A stretch of DNA of 27,884 bases from an uncultured Collinsella sp. Lineage in GTDB: Bacteria > Actinomycetota > Coriobacteriia > Coriobacteriales > Coriobacteriaceae. Positions 6,891-15,389 of this stretch are shown in pieces. The notes under the pieces were generated by a model. It did not search any database. It had not been told where the DNA came from and worked only from the letters and a program-made list of their open reading frames with translations. The stretch is taken from NCBI GenBank assembly GCA_900545075.1, contig UQXT01000016.1, positions 1-27,884 of the forward strand. Reading direction: 5' to 3'. Position numbers and translations under genes: made by a program. The first letter of the stretch is position 1; the number at the start of each line of letters is the position of its first letter.

Positions 6891-7913
6891 ATGAGCAAAG
6901 AGTGTGTCGAGCAGGTCGAAGGCACAGGGGCTTCGGTGCCGATGACCGATATATCGAACATTGATGTGCCCGAGGGCACCGACGAGCTCAGCCGCAGCAC
7001 CCGCCGTGCATGGCGCGACCGTCTCAACGACGCCCAGACGCGCAAGATAATCACGGGTGTTTTAGCCACGCTGGTGGGCGGTTCGTTTTGGGGTTTCTCG
7101 GGCACCAGCGCGAGTTTTTTGTTCGATACCTACCATGTCGATACGCTGTGGCTTATGAGCATACGGCAGATTCTCGCCGGCCTGCTCTTTATGGCTGTGG
7201 TTGTCACGCGCGACCGCGCACGCCTGGTCAAGCTCTGGACGACGCCCGCCGATCGCAAACAGCTGCTGTTCTTTACCGCCTTTGGTCTGCTCTTTAACCA
7301 GTTTTGTTATCTTTCGGCCGTGCGCCTGACCAATGCCGGAACTGCGACGGTGCTCCAGTGCCTGCAGCTGGTCATCATTATGGGCTACACCTGCGTGATC
7401 GACCATCGAATGCCTCGCGTGCGTGAGACCGTTGGCATTGGGCTGGCCCTGGGCGGCACCTTTTTAATCGCCACCGGCGGCGACCCGACCAGTCTGAGCA
7501 TATCGCCGCTTGGCCTGGTCGCAGGCCTTATGTGTGCGGTCAGCGCCACTTGTATGGCGGTGATTCCCGCCAAGATTCTGCCCGAATACGGCAGCCCTAT
7601 TGTTACGGGCTCGGCTATGCTCTCGGCGGGTGTCGTTTCGAGTGTCTTTGTGCAGCCGTGGGCTCATATGCCGGCCCTCGATGCTGTCGGCGTCGAAGCG
7701 CTCGCGGTGTTTGTGATCGTGGGCTCTTTCCTGGCGTATATGCTCTATATGGAGGGCGTCAAGGATATTGGCTCCGTACGCGCGAGTCTCATCGGAACTG
7801 TGGAGCCGGTCTCGGCAACCATTACCAGCGCCGTTATGCTGGGCACGGTGTTTTTGCCGACCGACCTGATTGGCTTTGCCATGATCATCGTGATGATGTT
7901 CCTGACGGTGTAG
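6891..7913 (+). CDS. EamA/DMT-superfamily transporter
   Basis: The protein is 340 residues. After a hydrophilic N-terminal tail of about 50 residues there are about ten hydrophobic segments in two halves, the usual layout of two EamA repeats. The first half begins GVLATLVGGSFWGFSGTSASF; the second contains SPLGLVAGLMCAVSATCM and ends with GTVEPVSATITSAVMLG, the conserved EP-containing helix of this family. Members move small metabolites such as amino acids, nucleosides or drugs across the inner membrane; the substrate cannot be read here. ATG 6891 is chosen over longer readings because GGGGAG lies just upstream and the earlier codons lack family character. It is followed by glmM in the same direction after 81 bp. 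Confidence 0.88.
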   Translation: MSKECVEQVEGTGASVPMTDISNIDVPEGTDELSRSTRRAWRDRLNDAQTRKIITGVLATLVGGSFWGFSGTSASFLFDTYHVDTLWLMSIRQILAGLLFMAVVVTRDRARLVKLWTTPADRKQLLFFTAFGLLFNQFCYLSAVRLTNAGTATVLQCLQLVIIMGYTCVIDHRMPRVRETVGIGLALGGTFLIATGGDPTSLSISPLGLVAGLMCAVSATCMAVIPAKILPEYGSPIVTGSAMLSAGVVSSVFVQPWAHMPALDAVGVEALAVFVIVGSFLAYMLYMEGVKDIGSVRASLIGTVEPVSATITSAVMLGTVFLPTDLIGFAMIIVMMFLTV

Positions 7914-7947
7914 CCCCTGCGGTTGCTTTAAAGGATAATGGGCTGGC

Positions 7948-7971
7948 GGCGCGTTGCTTTGGCGGCGCGCC
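7948..7971 (+). terminator. Weak hairpin between the EamA gene and glmM
   Basis: GGCGCG (7948-7953) pairs with CGCGCC (7966-7971) over a 12-nt loop, then CTTTG. The short stem and poor T-run make termination uncertain; read-through into glmM is plausible. Confidence 0.25.
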
Positions 7972-7994
7972 TTTGTCTATAGAGAGGATCTCTT

Positions 7995-9326
7995 ATGAAG
8001 TACTTTGGCACCGACGGCTTTCGCGGCGAGGCCAACGTTGGGCTGACGGTGGAGCACGCTTATAAGATCGGCCGCTTTGTGGGCTGGTATTACGGCGCCA
8101 ACCGCGAGCGCAAGGCACGCGTGATCGTGGGCAAGGACACGCGTCGTTCGAGCTACATGTTCGAGGCGGCGCTGGTGAGTGGCCTGGTCGCGAGCGGCGC
8201 GGACGCCTACATGCTGCACGTGATCCCGACGCCGGGCGTGGCGCATCAGACCGTGGAGGGCTGCTTCGATTGCGGCATCATGATCAGCGCGAGCCACAAC
8301 CCGTTTTGCGATAACGGCATTAAGCTCGTCAACAGCGACGGCTTTAAGATGGACGAGGACGTGCTGGAGCTCATCGAGGATTACATCGATGGCAAGAGCG
8401 AAGTGCCGCTGGCCACGGGCAACCACATTGGCGCTACGGTCGATTACATGCAGGGCCGCAACCGCTATATTGCCTCGCTCATTGCAAGTGCGAACTTTTC
8501 GCTGCAGGGCGTTAAGATCGGTCTCGACTGCGCCAACGGCTCGGCGTCCTCGGTGGCCAAGCCGGTGTTCGACGCGCTGGGCGCCGACGTGCGCGTGATC
8601 AATGCCGCGCCCGACGGCTTTAACATCAATGTCGATTGTGGCTCCACGCATATGGAGCGCTTACAGCGCCATGTGGTGGAGCAGGGTCTGGACGTGGGCT
8701 TTGCCTACGACGGCGATGCCGACCGCTGCCTGGCCGTGGACGAGCGCGGCCGCGTGGTCGACGGCGACCAGATCCTGTACGTGTGCGGTGTGTACCTGAA
8801 CAAGCACGGTCGCCTTTCGGGCGGTACCGTGGTGCCGACGATCGCCAGCAACTTTGGCCTGATCAAGTCGTTGGAGCTTGCCGGTCTGAGTGCCGTGACC
8901 AGCGGCGTGGGTGACCGTCACGTGTATGCCAAGATGCGCGAGGGCGGCTACAGCCTGGGCGGTGAGCAGACGGGTCATACGATCTTTGGCGATATCGAGC
9001 GCACGGGCGACGGCATTATGACCTCGCTGCGCTTGATGGAAGTGATTCGTGCCGAGCGCGAGACGCTCTCGCAGCTCACGGCTCCGTGCAAGCTGCTGCC
9101 GCAGGCGCAGGTTGCCGTGCGCGTGGCCGACAAGGACGCCGCGCTCGAGAACATGGGCGTGCAGAACGCCATCGCCGAGGCCGAGGCTGCGCTGGCAGGC
9201 GAGGGCCGCGTGCTCGTGCGCAAGAGCGGAACCGAGTCGGTGATTCGCGTTTTGGCCGAAGCCCCCGACCAAGCAGCTGCCGACGCCGCCATGAAGCGCA
9301 TCGCCAACGCACTGGAGGCTCTATAG
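7995..9326 (+). CDS. glmM: Phosphoglucosamine mutase
   Basis: The protein is 443 residues, normal for GlmM. It interconverts glucosamine-6-phosphate and glucosamine-1-phosphate in the cytoplasm, feeding UDP-GlcNAc and so peptidoglycan synthesis. The N-terminus MKYFGTDGFRGEAN is typical. The phosphoserine loop is SASHNP with catalytic S100. The magnesium site is DGDADR (239-244). The sugar-specificity loop is GGEQTGH (322-328), where the GEQSGH form distinguishes GlmM from general phosphohexomutases. The C-terminal phosphate-binding loop is RKSGTESVIR (409-418). AGAGAGGA (7981-7988) supplies the ribosome site. All active-site elements are intact. Its stop codon lies inside a perfect stem-loop. 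Confidence 0.96.
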   Translation: MKYFGTDGFRGEANVGLTVEHAYKIGRFVGWYYGANRERKARVIVGKDTRRSSYMFEAALVSGLVASGADAYMLHVIPTPGVAHQTVEGCFDCGIMISASHNPFCDNGIKLVNSDGFKMDEDVLELIEDYIDGKSEVPLATGNHIGATVDYMQGRNRYIASLIASANFSLQGVKIGLDCANGSASSVAKPVFDALGADVRVINAAPDGFNINVDCGSTHMERLQRHVVEQGLDVGFAYDGDADRCLAVDERGRVVDGDQILYVCGVYLNKHGRLSGGTVVPTIASNFGLIKSLELAGLSAVTSGVGDRHVYAKMREGGYSLGGEQTGHTIFGDIERTGDGIMTSLRLMEVIRAERETLSQLTAPCKLLPQAQVAVRVADKDAALENMGVQNAIAEAEAALAGEGRVLVRKSGTESVIRVLAEAPDQAAADAAMKRIANALEAL

Positions 9327-9354
9327 TTACGCGGTTTTACCAAACCGCGTAACT
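9325..9354 (+). repeat. Perfect 13-bp stem-loop overlapping the glmM stop codon
   Basis: AGTTACGCGGTTT (9325-9337) pairs without mismatch with AAACCGCGTAACT (9342-9354) around TACC. The last two bases of the glmM stop codon are in the left arm. There is no T-run after it, so it is more likely an mRNA 3'-end stabilising hairpin or a repeat unit than an intrinsic terminator. Confidence 0.6.
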
Positions 9355-9401
9355 GCTCGACGCTGCAAACGGCCCCAAGTGCCGGGTCTCTGGCTTAGAT
9401 G

Positions 9402-9441
9402 AAAAAAGGGGCGCCGCGGATAGATCCTGCGGCGCCCCTTT
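9402..9441 (-). terminator. Bidirectional terminator between glmM and the carboxypeptidase gene
   Basis: GGGGCGCCGC (9408-9417) pairs with GCGGCGCCCC (9429-9438), and flanking AAA/TTT extend the stem. On the minus strand six T follow, making it strong for the carboxypeptidase transcript. On the plus strand only TTT follows, so it is weaker for glmM. Confidence 0.85.
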
Positions 9442-9463
9442 GCGTTGGCGTGCTGTCTAGGCT

Positions 9464-11047
9464 TTACAGCTCGTAGAGCGTGGTGAACTTGTCCTGCAGG
9501 TAGCTGCAGTAGTAACGGGCGTCGAATGCCATGCCGCACGCGCCCTTGATGAGCTCCGGCGCGTCCTTGGCGCGGCCCCACTGCCAAATGTGCTCGCCGA
9601 GCCAGGCGCGGACGGGTGTCAGGTCGCCGCTCGCGCAGGCGCCGTTGAGGTCGACGCCGTCGCGGCACATGGCCGGCACGAACATGGCGTCGTAGGCGCT
9701 GCCCAGCGCATAGGTGGGGAAGTAGCCAAACGAGCCGCCGCTCCAGTGCGTATCCTGCAGACAGCCACGCGTGTCGTCGGGAACGGGAATGCCCAGGTAC
9801 TCGTCCATAAAGCGACTCCAAAGCGCGGGGATGTCCTTGGCCGTGGCCTCGCCGGCAAACAGCATGCGCTCAATCTGGTAGCGCACCATAACGTGCAGCG
9901 GATAGGTGAGCTCGTCCGCCTCGGTACGGATCAGCGACGGCTGCGCGATGTTCACGGCGCGGTAGAGCGTGTCCTCGTCAACGTCGCCGTAGACCTCGGG
10001 TGCGTGACGGCGCAGCACCTCGAGCAGCGGGCCCATAAAGGCGCGGCTGCGACCCACGGTGTTCTCAAAGAAGCGGCTCTGGCTCTCGTGGATGCCCATG
10101 GAGGTGCCGCCCTCCAGGCAGGTGCGCGCGTAGGCGGGGTTCACGCCCAGCTCGTACATGGTGTGACCGGCCTCGTGGATGATGCTGTAGACGTTGGAGA
10201 TACAGTCGTCCTCGTAGATGTGCGTCGCGATGCGCGCGTCACCCACGGCAAAGCCCTCGCTAAACGGGTGCTCGGTAAAGGCAAGCGTGGTGTCATTCAG
10301 GTTCAGGCCGACGAGCTTCATCAGGTCGAAGCTCATGGCGCGCTGGGCGGCCTCGGGCACGCGGGCGTGCAAAAAGTCGGCATCGGGCTGCTGGCCGCGC
10401 TCGCCGATGGCGTGCACGAGCGGCACGACCGTGGCCTTGACCTCCTCGCAAAACGCGTCGAAGCTCTTGGCGGAAAGGCCGCGCTCGTACTGGTCGAGCC
10501 AAACGTCGTATGGGTCGCGCTTGGGGTCCATGAGTTCGGCCTGATGCTTAAGTTGGGCGACGATTCTATCCACATAGGGCTCAAAGCTCGCCCAGTCGTT
10601 GGCCGTCTTGGCCTTATGCCACACGGCGTCGGCCTCGCAGGTGAGCCTGGTCCAGGCCTCGGCCTCCTCGGTAGGAATAACGCTTGCCTCGCGCTGGTCG
10701 CGGCCGAGCACGCGAATCTCGTCGAGCAGCTGCGGGTCGTCTACGTGTCCGCCTGCAACCGTCTCGCGCGCTAACGAGCGTACGAGCTCAACGGACTTCT
10801 CGCTGGTCAGCAGCTTGTGATGCTCGCCGGCAAGCGTGCCCATGGCGTCGGCACGGGCGGCAGCGCCGTTGGCAGGAGCAATCGTCGCTCCATCGAACTC
10901 GGCAATCTTGAGCAGGTACTCGCGAGTCCACAGCTTGCCCTCGAGTTTGCGGAACTTTTTGACGGCCTTGTCGACTTTAGCGGCCTTGACGCCCTTGGCG
11001 GCCTTTGCCACGGCGGCCTTGGCCTTCTTATCGAGTTTCTTTCCCAT
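9464..11047 (-). CDS. Carboxypeptidase Taq family (M32) metallocarboxypeptidase
   Basis: The protein is 527 residues. It removes C-terminal residues from peptides using a divalent metal. The metal and catalytic site is HEAGH (291-295) with the third ligand in HESQSRFFEN (320-329), the M32 signature. The family element HPF (260-262) and the GDARIATHIYEDD stretch also match. No signal peptide is present, so it is cytoplasmic. Residues 1-38 are a Lys/Ala-rich tail (repeated KKAKAA/KAAK units) not normal in M32 enzymes of about 500 residues; family-like sequence begins near LWTREYLLKIAEFD (39). ATG 11047 has AAGGAT about 6 bases upstream and I see no better internal start, so the tail seems genuine. 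It is divergent from the pheS T-box leader. Confidence 0.93.
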   Translation of the reverse strand: MGKKLDKKAKAAVAKAAKGVKAAKVDKAVKKFRKLEGKLWTREYLLKIAEFDGATIAPANGAAARADAMGTLAGEHHKLLTSEKSVELVRSLARETVAGGHVDDPQLLDEIRVLGRDQREASVIPTEEAEAWTRLTCEADAVWHKAKTANDWASFEPYVDRIVAQLKHQAELMDPKRDPYDVWLDQYERGLSAKSFDAFCEEVKATVVPLVHAIGERGQQPDADFLHARVPEAAQRAMSFDLMKLVGLNLNDTTLAFTEHPFSEGFAVGDARIATHIYEDDCISNVYSIIHEAGHTMYELGVNPAYARTCLEGGTSMGIHESQSRFFENTVGRSRAFMGPLLEVLRRHAPEVYGDVDEDTLYRAVNIAQPSLIRTEADELTYPLHVMVRYQIERMLFAGEATAKDIPALWSRFMDEYLGIPVPDDTRGCLQDTHWSGGSFGYFPTYALGSAYDAMFVPAMCRDGVDLNGACASGDLTPVRAWLGEHIWQWGRAKDAPELIKGACGMAFDARYYCSYLQDKFTTLYEL

Positions 11048-11185
11048 ACCGTATCCTTAATCTCGCAGGCCGAGCGCCGCAGGCGGGTGCGCGGCCAGTT
11101 TGCACAGCTACCTGCCTTGTACCCAGCGCGAACAAAACGGAACGCGGCGATGCGCTCGCGAAATGTGTTATCCTATAGCCCAATG

Positions 11186-11465
11186 CGTTGACGGAGAGGG
11201 TTTTGCCCGCCGCGTCGCCGGCAAGAGAGGGAAGGTCATGGGCTGCAAGCCTTCCTGCGGTGGCAAGGGCCAAGCGTTCACTCCCGAGCAGCGACCTCAA
11301 CGGGCACGCGGCCAGTGGCAGCAAAGCCTCAGTAGGGAAGCCGTGAGCCTCGCGACAAGAGGCACAGAGTGGGCGCGGCGGGCCAGACATCCGCCGGGTC
11401 AAACAAGGTGGTACCGCGGAATTTAACCGTCCTTGGGCAATGCACATGCCCGAGGACGGTTTTTT
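11186..11465 (+). promoter_or_regulatory. T-box leader of pheST (specifier UUC, Phe)
   Basis: The 3' part holds the T-box sequence AAGGTGGTACCGCGG (11405-11419), which pairs with uncharged tRNA and with CCGTCCTT to form the antiterminator. The competing terminator is CCGTCCTTGGGCA (11427-11439) with TGCCCGAGGACGG (11447-11459), then six T. The base of stem I is CGTTGA (11186-11191) with TCAACG (11297-11302). Near its 3' side TTC (11277-11279), followed by A, is positioned as the specifier codon for phenylalanine, agreeing with the downstream genes. A TATCCT box at 11169-11174 could be the -10; I see no convincing -35. Low charged tRNA-Phe would allow read-through into pheS. Confidence 0.92.
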
Positions 11466-11550
11466 GTTACCGAACCGGGCCGCGCATCCGCAGCATCGGG
11501 CGGCGTCAGCCGTCCCGGAGCGCGGATGCGCGAGAGACGAAAGGGAAGAC

Positions 11551-12627
11551 ATGAGTCTGATTGATGATCTGGTCAAACTCGAGGAAGAGGCCAAGGAGCT
11601 CGTCGCAGGCGCCGACGACGCTGCCAAGCTCGAGGCCGCGCGCGTTGAGCTGCTCGGCCGCAAGGGCCGTATCACCGGCCTGATGCGCATGATGGGCAAG
11701 CTCGCCCCCGAGGATCGTCCCATGATGGGCAAACGCGCCAACGAGATGCGCCAGCTGATCGAGGGCATGCTCGACGAGCGCACCACCGAGATGAAGGCCG
11801 CCGCCCTCAAGCACGCACTCGAGCACGAGGCCGTCGACATCACGCTGCCGGGCATCCGTCCGCAGATCGGTCACCAGCACCTGATCAAGCAGATCATCGA
11901 GGAGGCCGAGGACATCTTCTGCGGCATCGGCTACACCGTCGAGTCCGGCCCCATGGTTGATACCTCCTACTACAACTTCACCGCGCTCAACGCGCCCATG
12001 GATCACCCGAGCCGCTCGGCTCGCGACACGTTCTATGTGGTCGACAACAACCCCGGCAGCGTCGCGCATCCCGAGGCTCACGCTCACGGCGAGTCCGACG
12101 TGCTGCTGCGCACCCAGACCTCGGGCGTGCAGATCCACACCATGGAGTCGCAGAAGCCGCCCATCTACATGATCTGCCCGGGCACCGTCTACCGTCCCGA
12201 CACGGCCGACGCCTGCCACCTGCCGCAGTTCAACCAGATCGAGGGCCTAGTCGTCGACGAGGGCATCACCTTTGGCGATCTTAAGGGCACGCTCGACTAC
12301 TTTGTTAAGTGCATGTTTGGCGAGGACCGCAAGACGCGCTACCGTCCGCACTTCTTCCCCTTCACCGAGCCTAGCTGCGAGGTGGACGTGAGCTGCCACG
12401 TCTGCGGCGGCAAGGGCTGCAACTTCTGCAAGCACAGCGGCTGGATCGAGATCCTGGGCTGCGGCATGGTCGACCCCAACGTCCTGATCAACTGCGGCAT
12501 CGACCCCGAGAAGTACACCGGCTTCGCCTTTGGCATTGGTGCCGAGCGCGTCGCTGCCCTGCGCTACGACCTGCCCGACCTGCGCACGTTGATGACTGGT
12601 GACATGAGGTTCTTGAACCAGTTCTAG
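11551..12627 (+). CDS. pheS: Phenylalanine-tRNA ligase alpha subunit
   Basis: The protein is 358 residues. With PheT it forms the alpha2beta2 enzyme that charges tRNA-Phe; the alpha chain carries the class II catalytic core. Residues 1-90 form the N-terminal coiled coil (EEEAKELVAGADDAAKLE...). Class II motif 1 lies near GPMVDTSYYNFTALN (133-147), motif 2 covers FTEPSCEVDV (271-280), and motif 3 is GFAFGIGAERVAALRYD (324-340). A CxxC...CxxC cluster (C282, C285, C290, C293) lies after motif 2, as in many bacterial PheS. ATG 11551 is chosen because AAGGGAAG precedes it; the reading frame opens upstream inside the T-box terminator, which cannot be coding. pheT follows 63 bp later. Confidence 0.97.
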   Translation: MSLIDDLVKLEEEAKELVAGADDAAKLEAARVELLGRKGRITGLMRMMGKLAPEDRPMMGKRANEMRQLIEGMLDERTTEMKAAALKHALEHEAVDITLPGIRPQIGHQHLIKQIIEEAEDIFCGIGYTVESGPMVDTSYYNFTALNAPMDHPSRSARDTFYVVDNNPGSVAHPEAHAHGESDVLLRTQTSGVQIHTMESQKPPIYMICPGTVYRPDTADACHLPQFNQIEGLVVDEGITFGDLKGTLDYFVKCMFGEDRKTRYRPHFFPFTEPSCEVDVSCHVCGGKGCNFCKHSGWIEILGCGMVDPNVLINCGIDPEKYTGFAFGIGAERVAALRYDLPDLRTLMTGDMRFLNQF

Positions 12628-12690
12628 AACGCTTTCTTCTTAGTTGCAGTTTCCGGCTCAAAGCCGCATTTATGAAAGGAGACCAGTTAG

Positions 12691-15144
12691 ATGCGCGTTT
12701 CTTACGACTGGCTCAAGACCATGATCGATATTCCGGAGGATCCCAAGACCCTTTCGGACGAATATATCCGTACCGGCACCGAGGTCGAGGCGATCGACAC
12801 CGTGGGTGAGTCCTTCGACCACGTGGTGACCGCCAAGGTGCTCACCAAGACCCCACACCCCGATAGCGACCACATGTATGTGTGCTCGGTCGATGTGGGC
12901 GACAAGAACCTCGACGCCGATGGCAACCCCGCCCCGCTGCAGATCGTCTGTGGCGCGCAGAATTTTGAGGCCGGCGACCACATCGTCACGGCAATGATCG
13001 GCGCTGTGCTTCCCGGCGACGTCAAGATCAAGAAGAGCAAGCTTCGCGGCGTCGTGTCCATGGGCATGAACTGCTCTGCGCGCGAGCTCGGCCTGGGCGG
13101 CGACCACTCCGGCATCATGATCCTGCCCGAGGATGCGCCCTGCGGCATGCCGTTTGCCGAGTACGTGGGATCGAGCGACACCGTGCTCGACTGCGAGATC
13201 ACGCCCAACCGTCCCGATTGCCTGTCCATGATCGGCATGGCCCGCGAGACCGGCGCCATCTTCGACCGCGATTTCCACGTTGAGCTGCCTGCCATCAAGG
13301 CCGAGACCGGCCGCGCGACCGACGACGAGCTTTCCGTCGAGATTGCCGACGAGGGCCTGTGCGACCGCTATGTCGCCCGCATCGTGCGCAACGTGAAGGT
13401 CGGCCCCTCGCCCGACTGGATGGTCAAACGTCTCAACGCCCTGGGCGTGCGTCCGCACAACAACATCGTCGACATCACCAACTATGTGATGATGCTCACC
13501 GGTCAGCCGCTGCACGCCTTTGACCTGGACACCTTTGCCGAGCGCGATGGCAGGCGTCGCGTGGTGGTTCGCGCCGCCCAACAGGATGAGAAGTTTACGA
13601 CCCTCGACGGCGAGGAGCGCACGCTCGACGCCGGCATGGGCCTTATCACCGACGGCGTGCGTCCCGTGGCGCTGGCCGGCGTTATGGGCGGCATGGATTC
13701 CGAGATCGAGGACGACACCGTCGACGTGATGGTCGAGAGCGCCTGCTTCAACGCCGGTCGCACCTCGCATACCAGCCGCGACCTGTCGCTGATCTCCGAT
13801 GCCTCCATTCGCTTTGAGCGTCAGGTCGATGAGACCGGTTGCGTGGATGTCGCCAACGTTACCTGCGCGCTCATCGAGGAGATCGCCGGCGGCGAGGTCG
13901 CTCCCGGCTACGTGGATGTGTTCCCCGCGCCCAAGACCATCGACAGCATCAAGCTGCGCCTGGCCCGCGTGCACGCCATCTGCGGCGCCGACATCGAGCC
14001 CGACTTTATCGAGCGCTCGCTCACCCGCCTGGGCTGCACCGTCGAGCGCGACGGCGAGGACTTTATGGTCACTCCGCCGAGCTTCCGCCCCGACCTGCCG
14101 CGCGAGATCGATTTGATCGAGGAGGTCCTGCGCCTGTGGGGCATGGGCCGTGTGACGGCGACCATCCCAGCTGCCAAGAATCACATCGGCGGCTTGACCC
14201 GCGAGCAGAAGCTCACCCGCAAGGTTGGCGAGATCCTGCGCGCCTGCGGCCTCAACGAGACCACGACCTTTGGCTTTGCCGCTCCGGGCGACTTGGAGAA
14301 GATTGGCATGTCCACCGAGGGCCGCGGCTGCCCCGTGGTGCTCATGAATCCGCTGGTGGCCGAGCAGACCGAGATGCGCCGCTCGCTGCTGCCGGGCCTG
14401 CTGCAGTCCGTGGCCTATAACGAGGCTCACGGCACGCCCAACGTGCACCTGTACGAGGTCGGCAGCCTGTTCCACGGTCGCGAGAACGCCAGCCTGCCCA
14501 AGGAGACCAAGTCCGTGGCGGGCGTGCTTTCGGGCCAGTGGAGCGAGCAGTCCTGGACCATGAAGTACCGCAAGCTGCGTTTCTTCTTTGGCAAGGGCAT
14601 TGTCGAGGAGCTGCTCGCCCAGCTGCGCATCGAGAAGGTTCGCTTCCGTCCCGTCGAGGGCGAGGGCTATGCCTTCTTGCAGCCGGGTCGCGCCGCCGAG
14701 GTTCTGTCCGGCGGCACCGTGCTGGGCTGGGTCGGCGAGATCCACCCCGAGGCGCGCGAAGCCATGGGCATCGATGAGGTCGTCGTTGCCTTTGAGCTCG
14801 ATCTGGACAAGCTGATCAAGGGCGCCCGCAATCAGGAGAACTACCGCGAGTTCTCGCAGTACCCCGCCGTTGAGCACGACCTTGCTATCGTGGTCGATAA
14901 CTCTGTGACCTGCGAGGATCTTGAGCGCCGCATTACCAGCGCTGGCGGCAAGCTGCTCGAGGGCGTGCGCCTGTTCGACGTCTACCGCGATCCCATCCGC
15001 ATCGGAGCGGGCAAGAAGTCCATGGCCTTTGCGCTTACGTATCGCTCCGACGACCACACGCTCACCAGCGAAGAGGTCGAGAAAGCGCACCAGAAGATCG
15101 TTACCAAGGTGTGCAAGGGCGTAAACGGCGAGGTCCGCGGATAG
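12691..15144 (+). CDS. pheT: Phenylalanine-tRNA ligase beta subunit
   Basis: The protein is 817 residues, full length. Residues about 40-150 are the EMAP/tRNA-binding domain (VVTAKVLTKTPHPDSDHMYV, GVVSMGMNCSARELG). B3/B4 editing sequences follow at about 210-380 (PHNNIVDITNYVMMLTGQPLHAFD), then B5 (about 405-475). A catalytic-like core comes next, and a C-terminal ferredoxin-like anticodon-binding domain (about 725-817; FSQYPAVEHDLAIVVD ... LFDVYRD ... MAFALTYRSDDHTLT). It edits mischarged Tyr-tRNA-Phe and binds tRNA. A strong AAAGGAG lies ahead of ATG 12691. It is in one operon with pheS under the T-box. A terminator lies about 110 bp after the stop. Confidence 0.97.
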   Translation: MRVSYDWLKTMIDIPEDPKTLSDEYIRTGTEVEAIDTVGESFDHVVTAKVLTKTPHPDSDHMYVCSVDVGDKNLDADGNPAPLQIVCGAQNFEAGDHIVTAMIGAVLPGDVKIKKSKLRGVVSMGMNCSARELGLGGDHSGIMILPEDAPCGMPFAEYVGSSDTVLDCEITPNRPDCLSMIGMARETGAIFDRDFHVELPAIKAETGRATDDELSVEIADEGLCDRYVARIVRNVKVGPSPDWMVKRLNALGVRPHNNIVDITNYVMMLTGQPLHAFDLDTFAERDGRRRVVVRAAQQDEKFTTLDGEERTLDAGMGLITDGVRPVALAGVMGGMDSEIEDDTVDVMVESACFNAGRTSHTSRDLSLISDASIRFERQVDETGCVDVANVTCALIEEIAGGEVAPGYVDVFPAPKTIDSIKLRLARVHAICGADIEPDFIERSLTRLGCTVERDGEDFMVTPPSFRPDLPREIDLIEEVLRLWGMGRVTATIPAAKNHIGGLTREQKLTRKVGEILRACGLNETTTFGFAAPGDLEKIGMSTEGRGCPVVLMNPLVAEQTEMRRSLLPGLLQSVAYNEAHGTPNVHLYEVGSLFHGRENASLPKETKSVAGVLSGQWSEQSWTMKYRKLRFFFGKGIVEELLAQLRIEKVRFRPVEGEGYAFLQPGRAAEVLSGGTVLGWVGEIHPEAREAMGIDEVVVAFELDLDKLIKGARNQENYREFSQYPAVEHDLAIVVDNSVTCEDLERRITSAGGKLLEGVRLFDVYRDPIRIGAGKKSMAFALTYRSDDHTLTSEEVEKAHQKIVTKVCKGVNGEVRG

Positions 15145-15253
15145 GGCTTGCGCTGGGTATAGGCCAGCGGTGGCTGCCGCCGAGTCCTACGTGACCGCTA
15201 TGCTCGGTATAAGGCACTGCTGAGCCTGCATATATGACACGCGCATTACATAA

Positions 15254-15286
15254 CGGCGTGCTGCTTTGTCGGCAGCGCGCCGTTTT
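15254..15286 (+). terminator. Terminator of the pheST operon
   Basis: CGGCGTGCTGC (15254-15264) pairs with GCAGCGCGCCG (15272-15282), one G-U pair included, followed by TTTT. Its loop contains the -35 box of the next promoter, so the two transcription units touch. Confidence 0.75.
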
Positions 15287-15294
15287 GCTATGAT
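15266..15294 (+). promoter_or_regulatory. Promoter of the nikMQO-type operon
   Basis: TTGTCG (15266-15271) and TATGAT (15289-15294) are separated by 17 bp. Transcription would start near 15301, leaving a leader of about 90 nt. The promoter overlaps the pheT terminator and is followed at once by the putative NikR palindrome. Confidence 0.7.
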
Positions 15295-15304
15295 AGCCCG
15301 CGGC

Positions 15305-15332
15305 GTGTTACGAATCTGACATTACGTAACAC
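15305..15332. promoter_or_regulatory. Putative NikR operator GTGTTAC-N14-GTAACAC
   Basis: GTGTTAC (15305-15311) and GTAACAC (15326-15332) are perfect inverted half-sites with a 14-bp spacer, from about +4 to +31 of the predicted transcript. From memory, comparative genomics of nickel/cobalt uptake genes reports NikR sites of this form outside the enterobacteria. Bound repressor would block initiation or early elongation. No nikR gene lies in the window, so the regulator is inferred. Confidence 0.65.
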
Positions 15333-15389
15333 TGGAAAGGTGATTCAAGCGGCGTTGCAATTCCGTGCGCCGATAACCGGGAGGCGTAC

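Noticed and set aside
9590..10774. Plus-strand open frame opposite the M32 carboxypeptidase
   Set aside because: Antisense shadow; the metallopeptidase signature is on the minus strand.
12670..15090. Very long minus-strand open frame opposite pheT
   Set aside because: It is the antisense shadow of pheT in GC-rich sequence: low-complexity Ala/His/Leu/Val composition and no family likeness.
15145..15389. Cobalamin riboswitch before the CbiM-like gene
   Set aside because: The leader after the promoter is only about 90 nt and lacks the B12 box; a NikR-like palindrome is present instead.
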